DNA of 64,000 nucleotides. It comes from Baylisascaris procyonis (Eukaryota > Nematoda > Chromadorea > Rhabditida > Ascarididae). A model generated the notes under the pieces. It worked only from the letters and a program-made list of their open reading frames with translations. It made no database searches and was not told the DNA's origin. The stretch spans positions 1,550,001 to 1,614,000 of the forward strand of contig JAZARR010000201.1 of NCBI GenBank assembly GCA_037389465.1, written 5' to 3'. Shown piece after piece: positions 1 to 13,400 of this stretch. The number at the start of each line of letters is the position of its first letter. Positions within the stretch are counted from its first letter, which is position 1. A program made the position numbers and the translations under genes.

Positions 1-1762
1 ATGGATAAAGCTCACGAAAAAATGCCTGAATATACTCGTCTCTAACATATATTTCCACTTGTATTTATTCCTTTATTAGCTAGGCTTATTATAATGAAAA
101 AAAAAGTTCTAATAAGGAAGCAACTACATTTCTAAAGAAAATTCGTTGATTCTTTTATACTATAGAAAAATTTTGCATTATTTTTCTCAAATCAACGCAA
201 AAAAACGTCTAAATTGTTATTTCGAAAGATTTAAGTGGAATGAAAAGAGTTAAACTAGTAAAGAAATCTAAAAAATCAATTGACTTTAAATTAACTCTCT
301 TTATTGAGAGATAAAAATTATTCGTTAGTGACAGCCGTATTCGAGAGAGATGAAACATTTAGACAATACCCGATAGCGATATGTAATCGTCAATGACATA
401 GCGTGAGAAATGACTCGAAGCATCCTCTCCTAAGCGATTTAGCTTGTCCATTTTAGATTTGCTTTTATCTATTGCTGCATCACTCAATGCCTCCACAATG
501 CGCAATTTCAACAACACACAAATTCCTTTTATTTCTATCAATCTCGATCAGGTGTGTAGCTGATAAAACAATAGTTGAATGAATTAGTATCACTCAAGGT
601 AGTAATATTCAGAGTTTATCCTCATTCCATCCTCCTTTTCGGGACCGTTTGAAAGCTTTTATCACAATGGCTTTAGCATGAAGACGACTCAGTAATTTTA
701 GACCACGAGCTCCAAAAATCTCCGCTTCTGCAAAATGTTTTCTGAACGCGAGATTCCGTCTCCCACCGCGAGTGGTCACAGGGATTTTCATCGAGGTCCT
801 TCGTGTGCTTACTCCTCTGAGGACTGTTAAGAGTGAGAATAAAATTGTTCATAGAATCGCAGAAGCACGAGAAGATTGCGTGCGTAATGTGTGTGGACGA
901 AAAAACACTAAAGAAAAATGAGATACACGAGTGTTATTAAAGAAATAAACATATATTATAAAAGAGAATATTAGGATATAATTAATATAATTAGAAAGCA
1001 CAAGGGAATTAGGAGACGCTAGGGCTTTATGAGGTCAGCATTGATGTTTTATAAATATTTTCATAAGAATTTGTTTGAAAACATAAAAACATAAAAATTC
1101 ATGAAAAAAACATTTGTTTCATAAAAATCTTGCAACCATACGCAGTCAAATAAAGCATCAGGGTTTGATGGAACGAGCGAAAAAGTGCTAAAATTGGGCA
1201 AAAACTAGATTATGCCAAAATCATATTCCCATTTTAACTATACGACTTCCGAGAGGAAATACTTTGAAAAATGAAAATTTACAGTTATAAACCGTCATAT
1301 ATATAGATAGTTGTTACGCAAAAAAATGCGCCAAATTAATAAGCCTATATCATAATTGCCATATTTGTTGAAAATCTTTGAATTTTCTATTTATACATAA
1401 CTTTATATTGCAATGGTGACCAAAAATTCCGCATTTCCAGCATAATTTTCACAAGAAAAGAAACTTTTCACTATAAATTGAGTTGAATCAAAGTACGTTT
1501 ACTTTTTCGAATTTTTGAAAATGGTATGTTTGAATAAATATGATTATCGAAAGTTGAGACATTCTAAGAATAAGATGAGCGAATCAAAATTAAAGGAAAA
1601 GTTAGCAAAATTACTATGAGAACACAACGGCGATATTCAAATCGCAATACGAAAAAAGAGTTTATGTGGATTGCTTGCAATAAAAAGGAAATTGCGAATA
1701 GTGCAACAATTCCCTTACATATATATCTGCCTCTCATTTGCCTCTCCGAGAGGCATTAAATA

Positions 1763-1848
<86 letters not shown>

Positions 1849-2245
1849 GTGCATCTAAGTGATATACATTTATATTTACAATTTATCACATTGAATATGG
1901 TATCGACCGTAACAGCATTAAATTGAAATGTTTAAAACACTCAATTAACACAACTGTATCAGTGCGCTAATACGATTTAACAGGAAGTCTAAAAATTTCA
2001 TGTTGTCAATCAATAGCAATGAGATCATCATTCAAATGAAACGTCCTTGTCGATTACTATGAATGATGTCAATCAAAAAAAAGCCATATTCATCGTTATT
2101 GTTTAATATTTGCTATGCAAGTCCTGTGACTGAGTATCGGGCATATTTCGCGCCATTAGTGATAAATGCCGTCGATCGGTGGTCATAAAACGTTTTTTTT
2201 TTTTCGTGAAGGCCACACACGTCCACCATATGGGGGGGATCATCA
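1..2245. other. AT-rich stretch without a firm gene
   Basis: I see no gene I can defend here. On the minus strand two open stretches of 60 codons each (791-609 and 541-359) have protein-like composition. The first is Arg/Lys-rich; the second ends with a run containing DKLNRLGEDASSHFSRYV. I found no convincing splice pair joining them, so they are not called. A run of 14 codons opens at base 1 on the plus strand and ends at a stop at 43-45; it could be the tail of a gene outside the window. The rest is A/T-rich sequence, including a long (AT)n tract. Confidence 0.4.
1766..1845. repeat. (AT)n microsatellite, about 40 units
   Basis: Uninterrupted alternation of A and T for about 80 bp. Open frames across it (Ile-Tyr repeats) are artefacts of the repeat. 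Its length is likely to vary between individuals and assemblies. Confidence 0.97.
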
Positions 2246-4801
2246 ATGTGGGCGCCGGCGTATTCGAATACGCCTGAAGAAAGAAGCAATAGGCTTTTGC
2301 GTCAAATAAGTAGGGAAACACGCAAGGTAAGCCGGCAGAATATGTGCTTTTTTACGGACGCACGTTTCGAAAAATAAGACGAATTGGATTGCTAATAGAA
2401 ATTTCCAAATTTGGCAGTTTCTTTCCTATATTCTCAATAGTTTTGAAAAGGAATATGTCGCTTGCTAATTTTTCAATACACACGTACACCGAATAATCAC
2501 CGATACGACGCCGCTATAATGCGCTTTACTAATGCAAGTTTTTCAGAATTCAAAGAATTGCGTTATTTGTTGGCAGTTGACAAAAATAGCAACTATAGTG
2601 AGCGAAATTATAAAAAGCGCATATCATGCCATTTTCTATGACACGTCATCTGCAGTTATTTGCCTTTATACGTTCGGAGTGTTTTGAAGAGTTTATGAAA
2701 TTATTTAAATGACATCACTTTTTCATTTTTCTCTGCAATAAGAAAACTTTTTTTTTCAGCTTCAAGTTTGTTGTAACGTTTCCTCAGTGAAACTATGGCC
2801 ATTAGATGTGAGTGGCGATCATTGGACGCGAGGTGCATTAGCTTACGAGAAGAATTTCAACGATCAACCCGAAGATATTTGGTCTGAAATGCAGGTTTCG
2901 GTATGTAATGATAAGTCCGAACCAACACTTGGCTATGCTGAGCCACGTGAGGGTATCAAATGTGTTCACTATAACGGTCAAGTGTTGACCATTCCCCCAG
3001 GTAACATTTATACTATATCGACAGACCGCAGAAAATTTAGAATTCAAAGCTAATAAAATTGAAAATTCAAAGTAAGGTATCACTTTACCGATTGCTTATA
3101 ACATTCAATGAATATATCATTAAGCATTGCTACCACAGAAGTTGGCGCCAGTTCAAAGAATTCATATAATGAAAAATGTTATTCACAAAATTTCATTTTT
3201 TTTTGTTTACAACAAACGACTGCAAATTGAATCTTCATAGAAATAACAACGCTGCAATTTTTTACTATCTTTTTTTTTTTTTAATGAAAAAAATCGGTGG
3301 ACGGAAATTTAGTCGAGCAGTATTGTTTGATAACGTCGAACCGTCAACTTCTAATTTCAGCCAAATTCTCTTCATATTTCCTTCTCTTATATTTTCAAAC
3401 ACATAAAATTGTGAATAATCGTCTGCTATTATATTGGATCGGAATTGACTCTTACCTCTTACATGAAAAACATTTGACACTCTGCTTTCCATTGCCGAAT
3501 ATCTGCACAACTATAAGAGGGAATGAGAGGGTGCAAAGTTGAAGATCGAATTCATATTCTCAATGATCAAAGCATTTATGAAATTGGTGCGCTTTAGGAA
3601 TGCGATTTTCAGATTCGCAATGACGTGAATATCATTACTCGTTGCCGTATGTAATAGAACATGAGGTGGAGAATCTAGTCCGTTCCGATAGTCGTTTCCT
3701 TAGCAACTTCAAATATGCGTTTAATTTTTAGAGTCGATTGAAATGAATCGTTGGTATTTAGTATGTTATGGAAAAAATAGTGGCTGCTCGAAATGTCATC
3801 TTGAAGTGATGTGTGAAAATGAATTTACAAATGAATGTGCACAAATATGGATGCTAAATTCGATTAGTGCAATCACAAACGAGACAATGACAATGTGGAT
3901 GAAAATTGGCAAACAATATCCATTTATCGATCAAACTTCTATTCAAGTAAAGATCAGCGATCAAGCTAGAGGCAAACAGATCGCCAGATACGAACAAGTA
4001 CCTCAGGTTCGCAGTATTTCTTTTGCTAACGCAAAAATAGTATTCATAAGTCGAAATATTCAAAGAAATAAATGAATTATTATGAGACTATGAATTGGCA
4101 TCTCTCTTATTAGTTGATGGTATTTTCCATATTGTTTAGATGATATTAAAAAGTTATCGATATATATCAACTATAGAGATAAGTAATAAATATTTCATTT
4201 TTCTCTCATCTATTAATTACAATTCAAATAATATTACGATTATTTTCATTTGCATCGTTGAGAAAACAGGTTTTGGATGTATTTTATTTTTTTTTTTAAA
4301 TTTTAATTTGTATTTTAATTTCAGTTATTTCCAGTATCTGTATACTCTGAATTAAAATTTATTAAATGATACGTGATCAATTTTCTTGATATAGTAATCA
4401 ATGCAACTCAAAACTAAGAGTAGCGAATTTGAACTTAATAATAAGAAATTTCATCTAATTCACTCAATATCTCTCTTCAATAGATATCCAATTCGATTCT
4501 TTGAGTAATATTGCTTCATTGTTTTACTTACCAATATATTTATTTGCAGTTAGATCAACAAATGGAGATCGAATTGCGTGGTTTTCAATCGAATGGATGG
4601 TATCTTATTGAAACTTGCCTTCAAATAAAACCACCAAGAAATTTTGTGGAAAAATATAATGTTATGTTGAATGTGGATTCGCGACAAATGTGCAAAAGGG
4701 GTTCTTATCGAACGAAATCTTCAACAAAATGTTCGACACATCTGCAAAATTTGATATATTTGTGTTTATTACCATTATTACGAATACTAGTAACATCATA
4801 G
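2246..4801 (+). CDS. Uncharacterised cysteine-rich protein, 4 exons (5' end provisional)
   Basis: Exons are 2246-2326, 2760-3000, 3732-4006 and 4550-4801 (stop TAG). All joints agree in phase (0, 1, 0) and give 282 residues. Exon 1 rests on a strong donor (CAAG|GTAAGC) and a matching phase; exons 2-4 have clear acceptors (a T-run ending TTTCAG, TTTTTAG, TTTGCAG). The protein has cysteines spread along its length: a CC pair near residue 31, then a cluster around WYLVCYGKNSGCSKC. The block WYL-x(2)-C occurs in exon 3 and WYL-x(3)-C in exon 4, which may mark two copies of one small domain. The C-terminus is a hydrophobic stretch (LIYLCLLPLLRIL) suggesting a GPI signal or membrane tail, but the modelled N-terminus is not a signal peptide, so an upstream exon may be missing. 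Possible AATAAA signals lie at 5093 and 5134. I do not recognise the family. Exons 2-4 are firmer than exon 1. Confidence 0.68.
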
Positions 4802-5625
4802 AGAGAGTCACTCTAGGATTATTCCGTTGTTTTGATGTAAATTCATTAGTAAGCCCTTTGAAAAAAAAAAGTGAAATTGTTCCAAAAAAATTTTTTTTGG
4901 CTAGTTACCATTCGGTGCATAGTAGATAACAATGATTTGTCTAAGAGTAGTGCATTACAGCTTAACGCTTCCTACTTATCTTAATTAAGTCAACAAGCAC
5001 GACGCTTAACTGAAGGAATGGTAGGAAATGATTATTACATCTAAAAATTCAAGTGCATTTTATTTTAAATTTTTGAGTATTATGCTCTCAGGAATAAATG
5101 CATCGAAGTGATATCGAAAATAATTCATAAGTGAATAAATGGGAAATAATTTTAGATAGCTTTAAGCTATAAATGTCGAACAAAGGACTCAGGTGAATAT
5201 CTCACCATATTTTTATTTTTTTTTTTTAAATTACTAATGGAATTGCTCAGTGTTTAAAAAGGAAGTAAATCGAATAATTTTTAGCACATCAGCAATATTT
5301 GTGTCTATTCATTTGTTTATGAATGGGAGTATTTTTGTGATCACTGTAAGTAGAAGCCGTCTTTGTTAGACGAAATAAATAATAAAATGACAGAAAAAAA
5401 AAAGCTGAAATTTGCTTCTTCTTTAAAGAAGGAAGGGTTGGATGGAGATCGAGGATTGGGTGAAGTGCGCAAATTGAGATCATCTGAAATAGAATTTTGA
5501 AAGCACTAAAATTTAGGCATATTACTGATTTGCATGCAACCAAAATGTTTCATTTAATGCTAAATCACACTCTTCGTACCTCATATAAGAATAACGTTTG
5601 CGAAATTATATAGCTATTTGAGTGT

Positions 5626-5679
<54 letters not shown>

Positions 5680-6670
5680 AATTAATTAATTAATTAATTT
5701 ATTTATTTATTCATTCGCAAAGATTACTGATTGTACATACAAGCGATTCGCTAACTTAACATAATGGGGAGATGTACGTAGCAAAACAAATAAAGGAGCA
5801 CCTCAAAAAAAAAAAAAATGGAAGAAAACATTCGAAGGTATATAAAAATAAAAACTTGCATCCATTAGACAACAAACAAAAATCACACGAAGCCATAAAC
5901 AATAATTAATGAAAGCGGATTAAAAATGTATGCGATATACAATTGTAGAAGATCAAATAAAAATTAGAAAAAAAAATTTTTTTTTTTGCAATTCATTTAA
6001 ACTTATTCATTGGTTTTTCTAAATATTCGGATGCAATTCCATAATGTTGCTCTTTCATTTTTCTCTGTTTAGCATTTAAAATAAAATTTCTTTTTATCTA
6101 TAATCGACTTCCGCAGAAATTTGCATATACGAGTTTGCTATCATTTTTTTGGGTCAAGTAGCTCAGAGTAGATTGACAATTAGAAAATCTGTTTCGGCGA
6201 AGTGTAGGAGGATTGGGGGGGGGTGGGAGGGAAGACTGCCACCTAGCTGTTCGTACGTAAAGTTTTTCAAGTCATTTTCGAGAAAAATCTGCTCAGTGAG
6301 AGAAACTTAATTAATTTATTCAACATGGTAGCATAATTTTTGCATACCTATTGACAGCTCTTTAAAGGACTCCAAATGATGCATAGTTAGAGTTAATGTT
6401 TAAATAATATGGAATCTATGTGAAGTTCCGCATGAAATATGCTCATCAGAAAGCGCTGCAATTGTCTACTATGACCCACTGCTTAGCGTTATAACCTTTT
6501 CTATGAAAAGTGGTTAGAGAAAATTATTGAGATTTATATAAAAAAATAAAGATACTATGAAGGGTACCGCACCAGTCATCGTCTAATCAAGTTTCTGATG
6601 TGTTTTCGAAGAAACGATATCCACTGCGCCATGCAGTAGCAACTTCAGCTAGCCGAATCGAAATGGAAGG
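4802..6670. other. Intergenic region between a plus-strand and a minus-strand gene
   Basis: The 3' ends of the two flanking genes face each other. I see two AATAAA hexamers soon after the upstream gene, a TTTA/TTAA repeat tract, and a G-run island at 6215-6231. No gene is recognisable. Confidence 0.6.
5625..5712. repeat. (TTTA)n tetranucleotide repeat with a TTAA block
   Basis: About 19 TTTA units interrupted near the end by a short TAAT run. A second, shorter TTTA tract lies at 45323-45373. Confidence 0.95.
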
Positions 6671-7261
6671 TTATTGAAGAAAGAAAATAATAGTGGTAAA
6701 AATAAAAGCAAAAAATAAAGTATTGAAGCGATATAATTTTGATGAATTACAAAGTGACTGATTGCAACGGCAAATTGAAGGACTTTTAATGGGATCACAT
6801 TCGATTCGAGCACTTGTTACACCATTACGATAGAGAGCACTTTGACAACCACGCATGACGAACGTTAATCCTGAAGATTCGGGAATACTGAATGAGAATT
6901 GAATTAATCCGCAATTTTTTGCGGACCAATTTATTAATGGATCGATCAGTTATTAATTATATAAATGATCTCTTTATAAGATCTAATGAAAGATGATCTT
7001 ACCTTGTTCTTTGACCGATATCTTCATACAATGATCACTAGATGAGCACTCTCTTTGCAATACCGTTATGAATTCGATATCCTCAGAATTGGCACAAGAT
7101 TTACTGACCGGTGGTAAATTATATGCCAAATAAAGAATCGATTTTAATGCATGTTGTGCATCGATAGGTGTCGATGAAGGTAACGGTGAGACACAACTAT
7201 AGCATTGAAGCGATTCACCACCGACGTTTAGATTCATCAGTATTACAAATATAATGAGCAT
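6671..7261 (-). CDS. Ly6/uPAR-type small secreted, probably GPI-anchored protein, 2 exons
   Basis: On the minus strand exon 1 runs 7261-7003 and exon 2 runs 6870-6671. The donor is CAAG|GTAAGA and the acceptor ATCTTCAG, both phase 1, giving 152 residues. An in-frame TAG lies two codons before the ATG, so this start is well supported. Residues 1-17 form a signal peptide. The mature part begins LQCYSC, the usual start of Ly6/three-finger domains (C-x2-C). Later come DHCMK, RGC and the closing CRCNQSLCN, the family's CxC-x(n)-LCN end. The last 20 or so residues are hydrophobic (FNTLFFAFIFTTIIFF) without a cytoplasmic tail, as expected of a GPI signal. Nematode genomes carry many such proteins at the surface of neurons and epidermis. 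The ligand or partner cannot be read from the sequence. A more upstream acceptor (near 6891) would break the frame. Confidence 0.86.
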
Positions 7262-7567
7262 GACTTTCTAAAGTTGAATTTACAGAAATGAGCCTGAATT
7301 TCGAGATTCAATTTCCGCTAGTTCGAAAAAAAAACTCACTCTATTCAAATTGTGCTGAAAATAGAAATTAAAGATAAGAAAATATCGTTTTCTTATGCGA
7401 TACGATTTTAAAATATTTCATAATAAATATAAATTTATATAGTAATAATTCAATAAAGCGAATAAAAATTAAATATTGAATGCCTCATATAGTCGCCGAA
7501 TAGAGGTGATAATAAATGGAAGAGAATTTAATGCATCGGTATAGAACTATGGAAGTAGGTAGCATAA

Positions 7568-7809
7568 AAGAGTGCTCAACAAGCAATTATTGAACGATTA
7601 AAGGCGTTGGTCGAGTTGGAAAATCTTCAAATACCACCAGGTAGTGGGGCTTTATCGCTCTCGATATGCAATAACTACTGCAGAACACCGACGAATCACT
7701 ATGGCAACGTTGTCGACTCGTTCTTCCAATGCTTCTAATGCAAATCGAAAATTTCGAGTGAAAACGAATCATAAGTCAGGAAATCCATTAGAAAAGCATA
7801 GGAAAGGAG
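7568..7809 (+). CDS. Candidate exon pair of an unknown gene
   Basis: An open stretch begins after a TAA at 7565-7567 and reads SAQQAIIERLKALVELENL, an amphipathic helix-like piece. If bases 7641-7683 (GTAGTG to CTGCAG, 43 bp) are an intron, the frame continues into 7684-7809 (EHRRITMATLSTRSS and on), ending at a possible donor (GGAG|GTATAA). Frame agreement is suggestive, but a 43-bp intron would be very short for this region and its base composition is not intron-like. No start exon was found between here and the divergent Ly6 gene. It may be part of a gene I cannot complete, or chance. Confidence 0.28.
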
Positions 7810-10402
7810 GTATAATACATCGAATAGGATGGATGACGACACATATAAGATATAAAAGTGAAAATTCATTCATTTTTTATGTGTCAAGAAGACGAGCAAT
7901 TTATTCGATCACTTTTTGACTTTCAAAGTTAATTAGCTTTTTATCGCAAGGTATTTTTAAAAAGAGTGCATTGAAAATGTTGAATTTTTTTTGAAAATAG
8001 AGAACAATGAATGTGAACGTATATTTCTACCTTTATGCATCGAACGTCTATGTCGTTATGTATGTTTGTGGATGTCTGATAGAGTAATCTCATCGAATTA
8101 TAATCAACAATGAATTCAACATTAGCAACGTTTCAGTTCGCTACAGCTTATGTGGTAGAATTTTTTAATTCACTGAATAAAATATGCAATTTAATTGTGA
8201 GAGGGCAATGAGATAAATTTCGACTATTGTTTTTAGTTTAATATGTTTTAGTAGTAAAGGTAGAGCAATTTTTATGTAGATAACAATAGCTCACAAGGTG
8301 ACGGCTTATTGAGGCAACAACATTGTGCCACTATATTTCCCTACCCGACACTGCAGGTTATTTTGTTCATCGACTGCTATCATTCCTATGGAATACTGAA
8401 ATGAGCATTGCAAACTAACGTTGTATAAAGATGGAATTCAAGAATTTTAGACGGAATTGTCGTCCTCATCATCGGCGATTTAGTAATTTATAAGTCGCTA
8501 TAGTGCTTTCCTCTGTGCACTTTGTTGCCCACAATTCTTCCTCCCCACCCTTTCCAACTCTCCTTCTCATCCTTTATGAAAATTTCATTGAGACATTTTG
8601 GAAATTACGTATACAGTTTGCTAAAATTGCATACGAAATTTGGAAACTATGTATAAATTTCATAATTAACAGAAGGGATCTCTGCCATTCATCCAATTTT
8701 TTTTGAGTTTCTTAATTTTTCGATATTATTCGATACCACTTTCAAATACCTTTGTTTCTTTTCTTTTTCTAAAAAAAATCGCCCTTTCTTAGAAAAAATT
8801 TCAGAAAACCATTGTGCATTTTGCAAATATTCGGACTTTCTGCGTCGATAAAACTGTTTTAATGAGCAAAGATTATAGACTCGGCATTTTACGATGAATT
8901 AACTGTTTTTTTTTTTTTCAGAAATAAAGCAGATGTGTCGAAAGATGCATCGCCTCTCTCAAATAGCTGAATAATGCTTCTTCTAGGCCAAATCATTGAG
9001 TCAGCTGAGAGAAATGCTTCTCTTTTTTTTTGGTAGTGAATGCAGTTTGCTGTGGGAAAGCAGATTTTAAAAAGACGCAATCTTCTTTCACGTGATTACA
9101 CTTCAAATACTAGAGTGTGTTTGTTTCATGCTATATAACACATTCGATGTTATGCTGCTGCAAAAAGAATTTAATGCAAATTGTATGTGGTAAATTTGCG
9201 TATTCATGGGTTGAAGTGTTGAGAAGCTCATATGGCGTCCTTTTCTTCGAGCACTATTCACCATCCCGCCTCTCCTCACTCTCTTCCTTTCTTATACCTT
9301 CTCGCTTCCCGAAAAGGCTTCAACAACGCATCATAGCAAGAAGCGATATTGATGGCATATATTGTGACAATAATGTGAGTGCAGATGCACGTCACAGGAA
9401 GGACTAAATAAAATTTATGAGTAGGATAGGAGAGCGATGGATCGTTGTGGGTAAGAGAGGACAATCGAGGCGTTCAAAATTTAGCGAGTATCAGCCAAGG
9501 AGGACAGCAAGCGAGATGCCCGCTAGGCGGCGGTGATTTACGACTGCGAGCAAGACCGAATGTATGCGGCCGTGAAATGAGTTATTTGTTTGCTGTAGTG
9601 CAGCGCCGAAGACACTTTCCAACGCCCTGACCCCCAACCAACCGAAACATCGCCGCACTTCACCTATCAGTTGCTCGACGACGAATCCACGATTCGATTC
9701 TGGTTGAATCCCTCTTGAGCCACCATATTCCACGTCGCATTCATCTTATTCATTGTGCTAAATCGAACGCCCATCCCCCACCACTCTTATCGTACCGTAT
9801 TCCAATAGCGTTGCCCATACTCTTGGCTATCTATTTAATTTCATCGATATAGCCATCCCATTGAAAACTCTATGCCATAAATCGCATTTTTAAATATGTT
9901 TCATTTCTGAATGGATATGCATTGTGGCTCATTTGGATTCTCTCGAAAAATTTTCTTTATTCTATTCGAATTCATACGAAACAAATCGTTAAATACTGTA
10001 CTACATTAAGCCTCAATAATATTGACTAAATATTTGAATTCATTGAGCAATATTCATCTGAACAACGTTACGAATAAAGCTGCAACGGCAAAAACGCACA
10101 CCTGCTGAGCGACGTTTTTGCTCATCATCGTCGGCGATATTTTTTTTTTTTTTTTTGTCCAATTTGTGCACATTGAGCAGCTGAAACGAACGAAAGACGC
10201 TACATTCACGTTAAGATTGGAGCATCATCGAACGCCCATCACATACTAATCAACGTATTCGTTATTTACTTCACTTTATTCCCTCATTATTGAGGTATTT
10301 AATTGAATCAAAAGGTGCTTCGAGTATTAGTTCAACTGTTATGAACAACTCGAGGTAAACAATTTCGAATACAATGATGAGTGTACGTTGAGTTGGCCAA
10401 CA
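7810..10402. promoter_or_regulatory. 5' flank of the Wnt gene with a GC-richer island
   Basis: No gene is recognised. Bases about 9445-9800 are clearly richer in G+C and CpG than the surroundings. They are open in two frames, including 80 codons on the minus strand (9733-9491) without a family I know. The position, 0.6-1 kb before the Wnt start exon, makes a promoter or enhancer element as likely as coding sequence. This is inference from composition and position only. Confidence 0.35.
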
Positions 10403-13400
10403 ATGAATTCTTCGCTGTTGCGCTTCCTCATCTTCTATGTGCTCATCACCGAAGTTCTATCACTGACTTGGCTGTAAGTGATTCTTTTTTTGATGCTGAA
10501 TTTTTTGCATTTTTACATACATCAAATATAAATAGAAATATTCTACTGCCAATTTTTAGCTATTACACTTCAAACGTAAAAATGTTTTCGATGTTTAGAA
10601 ATAATTTTTGCAGTCAGCTAATCTAATTTTAGAATTATGTATTCATAAAATTCATTTCAATAGATCTTATTGAAGAAGTGCACGATAGCAATTGCATTAT
10701 GATGTATAAACTTGAACTTTACGAGAGGTTGGAAGGTATAGGGAGCAGTAAAGAACTAGAGAAGGGGAGAGGAATAAAAAGTGTGTAAAAATTCACCTTG
10801 TAGTACTGGGAGGATTCATCGAATCAACCATCGACTAAGATATTTCAAATTCTTTCATAAAATATTTGCATAGCTTATTTCAGTAGATTCATCAACTATT
10901 CTAGGAGTTTCATTTTACGTGGTATTGATTTTTGGCAACTTTATAAAAGCGGTGTTCATCTTTGATGTTTTCCACCTTTCTTTACACTTCTATACGAAAA
11001 GAAATAAGCGAATGTAAAGTGCAAAAGAAAATAAGAAAATTTGCATATTTCCACTCAACGGACAATGAATAGAGAAATTCAGAATCAAAAAAAAGTGGAA
11101 TATTTTCAAAACTATTGATCGCCGTCCACATACAAAAATTAAAAAAAAAACGTTAAAAATTACCTTCCGAATAATATAAAAAAAGTATCACCAACGGAAA
11201 TCCTCAACTCTAATCAACAATTAGAAAGATTTTGCCAACAAATATTTGCAGTAATTTAATCATACATAGTAATCAAGTACGATATCTCATCCATATTTAT
11301 GCAAATTTGAATAAAGTATTGTGTAAATTTATGCATAGGATTTTATTGCAAATTAACAAATAAAATTTAATTTTGAGCTAATGCATCCAATGAAGTCCAT
11401 AAATCCTGCAAGGGTGGGAGGGGTGAGAGATGGGGGAATGCTAGGAAGGGGAAAGGTTTAGGCAAAATTAATAAAATAGATAAATAAATTTAGAATTAAA
11501 AATGACTATATGTCGTATGTAATAGTATAGCATAGTAATGATAGAAAGTTTTTTGTTGATTTTTTACGATACGGCAAATCATTCAAATTTTATGCAATGA
11601 AGAGTGAAACAAATGGCGTTGTAAAACGATGTCGAGATCTTTCACACAGGAAATCTGTTAAAAGACGAGACATATTTATCAAAAAATTTTTCATTGCGCA
11701 CAACGATTTCATTCATCTATTATGCTCATTTATTTTTCTTGAAAAAATACAGCAAAAAAAAACGTTGAATCTATACACATTAGGTAAGTTCCACAGGAAA
11801 GAGTTGACCGTTAGCTCAATTTGTTTATATTCAAAAATAGATTTGAAAAGGAAATGGAAGGATTAAAGAGGTCAAGATGGAAAAAATTTTCGCGACCATA
11901 TTTTATTCCGTGACCAGAACGACCCTTCTCTGAAGAGAGAATATTTCCATTGTCCAACTGTTTTAAGGTGGCATCTCCTCATACCTTAGATGCTTCAGCT
12001 GCACTAATTTTACGGTTTAAAACGCATCTTTAGCGGTAATTATTAATCAAAACTTTTACTATTAAAACTCATATTTGAGAGCAGAAGACAAATACATTTC
12101 AATTGTATTTGTATCGTTTCTTGAGGTTTGCTTTTGCATAATATTTCGTTCGAATTGTCGTTTTGATCGGCAAGATATATACGATAGAAGAATATATTTT
12201 TTCATCACCAAAAATATTATAATAACTTTCTAACTCTTACTTTTAGATTAATTGTTCTTTCTAAATAGTAAATGATGCATTGAAAGATCATTATTTGATA
12301 GCAATAATGCAGTAATGATTAGTATAGAAAGTTTAGAAAAAAAATATTGAAAAATTATAAAGTAGCAATGAAATGGTGCGCAAATTTTCAAATTTTCCAA
12401 AGAATTTTCTCTTACTTATTACGAATCTATACTTTAATTATGCGTCAAAATTAAAATATTCTCATAAAAATTTCAATAATTTAAATTTTTGATTACCTTA
12501 ATAGGTAAGAAAACTATTTCCAATGCTTCATTCGCTTATTTGTATATTAATGCTTCCTTCGTCCAATCCCACATAGAGCTATTATGATTCAAATCTTTTA
12601 AATTACCATTTTGCATATTTTTAAAATGTATTATACCTGTGCAATTTGTTTTGTACCTATGTAATTATGTGAAAAAAATATTATATTCATACTCTTTATA
12701 TAAAAAATGCTGTACTTGTATTTTATATAAGGTATGTTTTATTCAAATCATTTAGATTTTAATCTCTCAACTCTGCAACCTGTTCACCTTAGATTCCCTT
12801 CTGAAGCTATTTAATTGTTTAATGATTTCCTCATAGCCATATGTAATCAAAACTAAACAAGTAAAACATAAGATTATAATTCTGGGTAGGTGTTAGTGCT
12901 ATTTGATGCGAGGTTTACGGTTGCCGCTGATCGCATACGCGCAATATGTTCGTCTCTCTCATCGACGACGACGAATAGACTCCTAGAGAAGGGGAGTTTA
13001 TGCGTCGCCGTTGAACACACACCCGCATCGTACGTCACCCACTATTCGATGATCACACAAAATCGATTTGCTCAACGTTAACTTTTGCTGTGTGACACTA
13101 ACCACCGTATTCTTGCACACCATTTGAGATCATATCAATTGCTAGAACGTCCATACTAGAATGCTCGTCGAAAATAATCTCACATAAGCGCAATAGGAAA
13201 GTGGGGAGGTGCTGATCTAGGTTTCAACTTCAAGTTCCACCTGACAGATAGCATATGCAGCAATTTTAGATTAAAACCTACAAAAAGCTAACCTCGGAAA
13301 ATATGTTTAAAAATACTCCAAATTTTTCTTCAAGTGTATGTAAGTGTGTATGTCTGTGTGTCTGTTTGTGTCTGTGTGCAGTCATGTTTGTTAGCGTTTG

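Noticed and set aside
359..791. Two 60-codon minus-strand frames as a two-exon gene
   Set aside because: No consistent donor/acceptor pair joins them and neither has a recognisable family.
1671..1926. Open frames of Ile-Tyr repeats
   Set aside because: Translation of the (AT)n microsatellite; the same applies to 30252-30549 and 57076-57462 with their own repeats.
6874..6891. Earlier acceptor for Ly6 exon 2 (CATTCAG)
   Set aside because: It would shift the frame; the acceptor at 6871 restores phase and the conserved RGC and LCN motifs.
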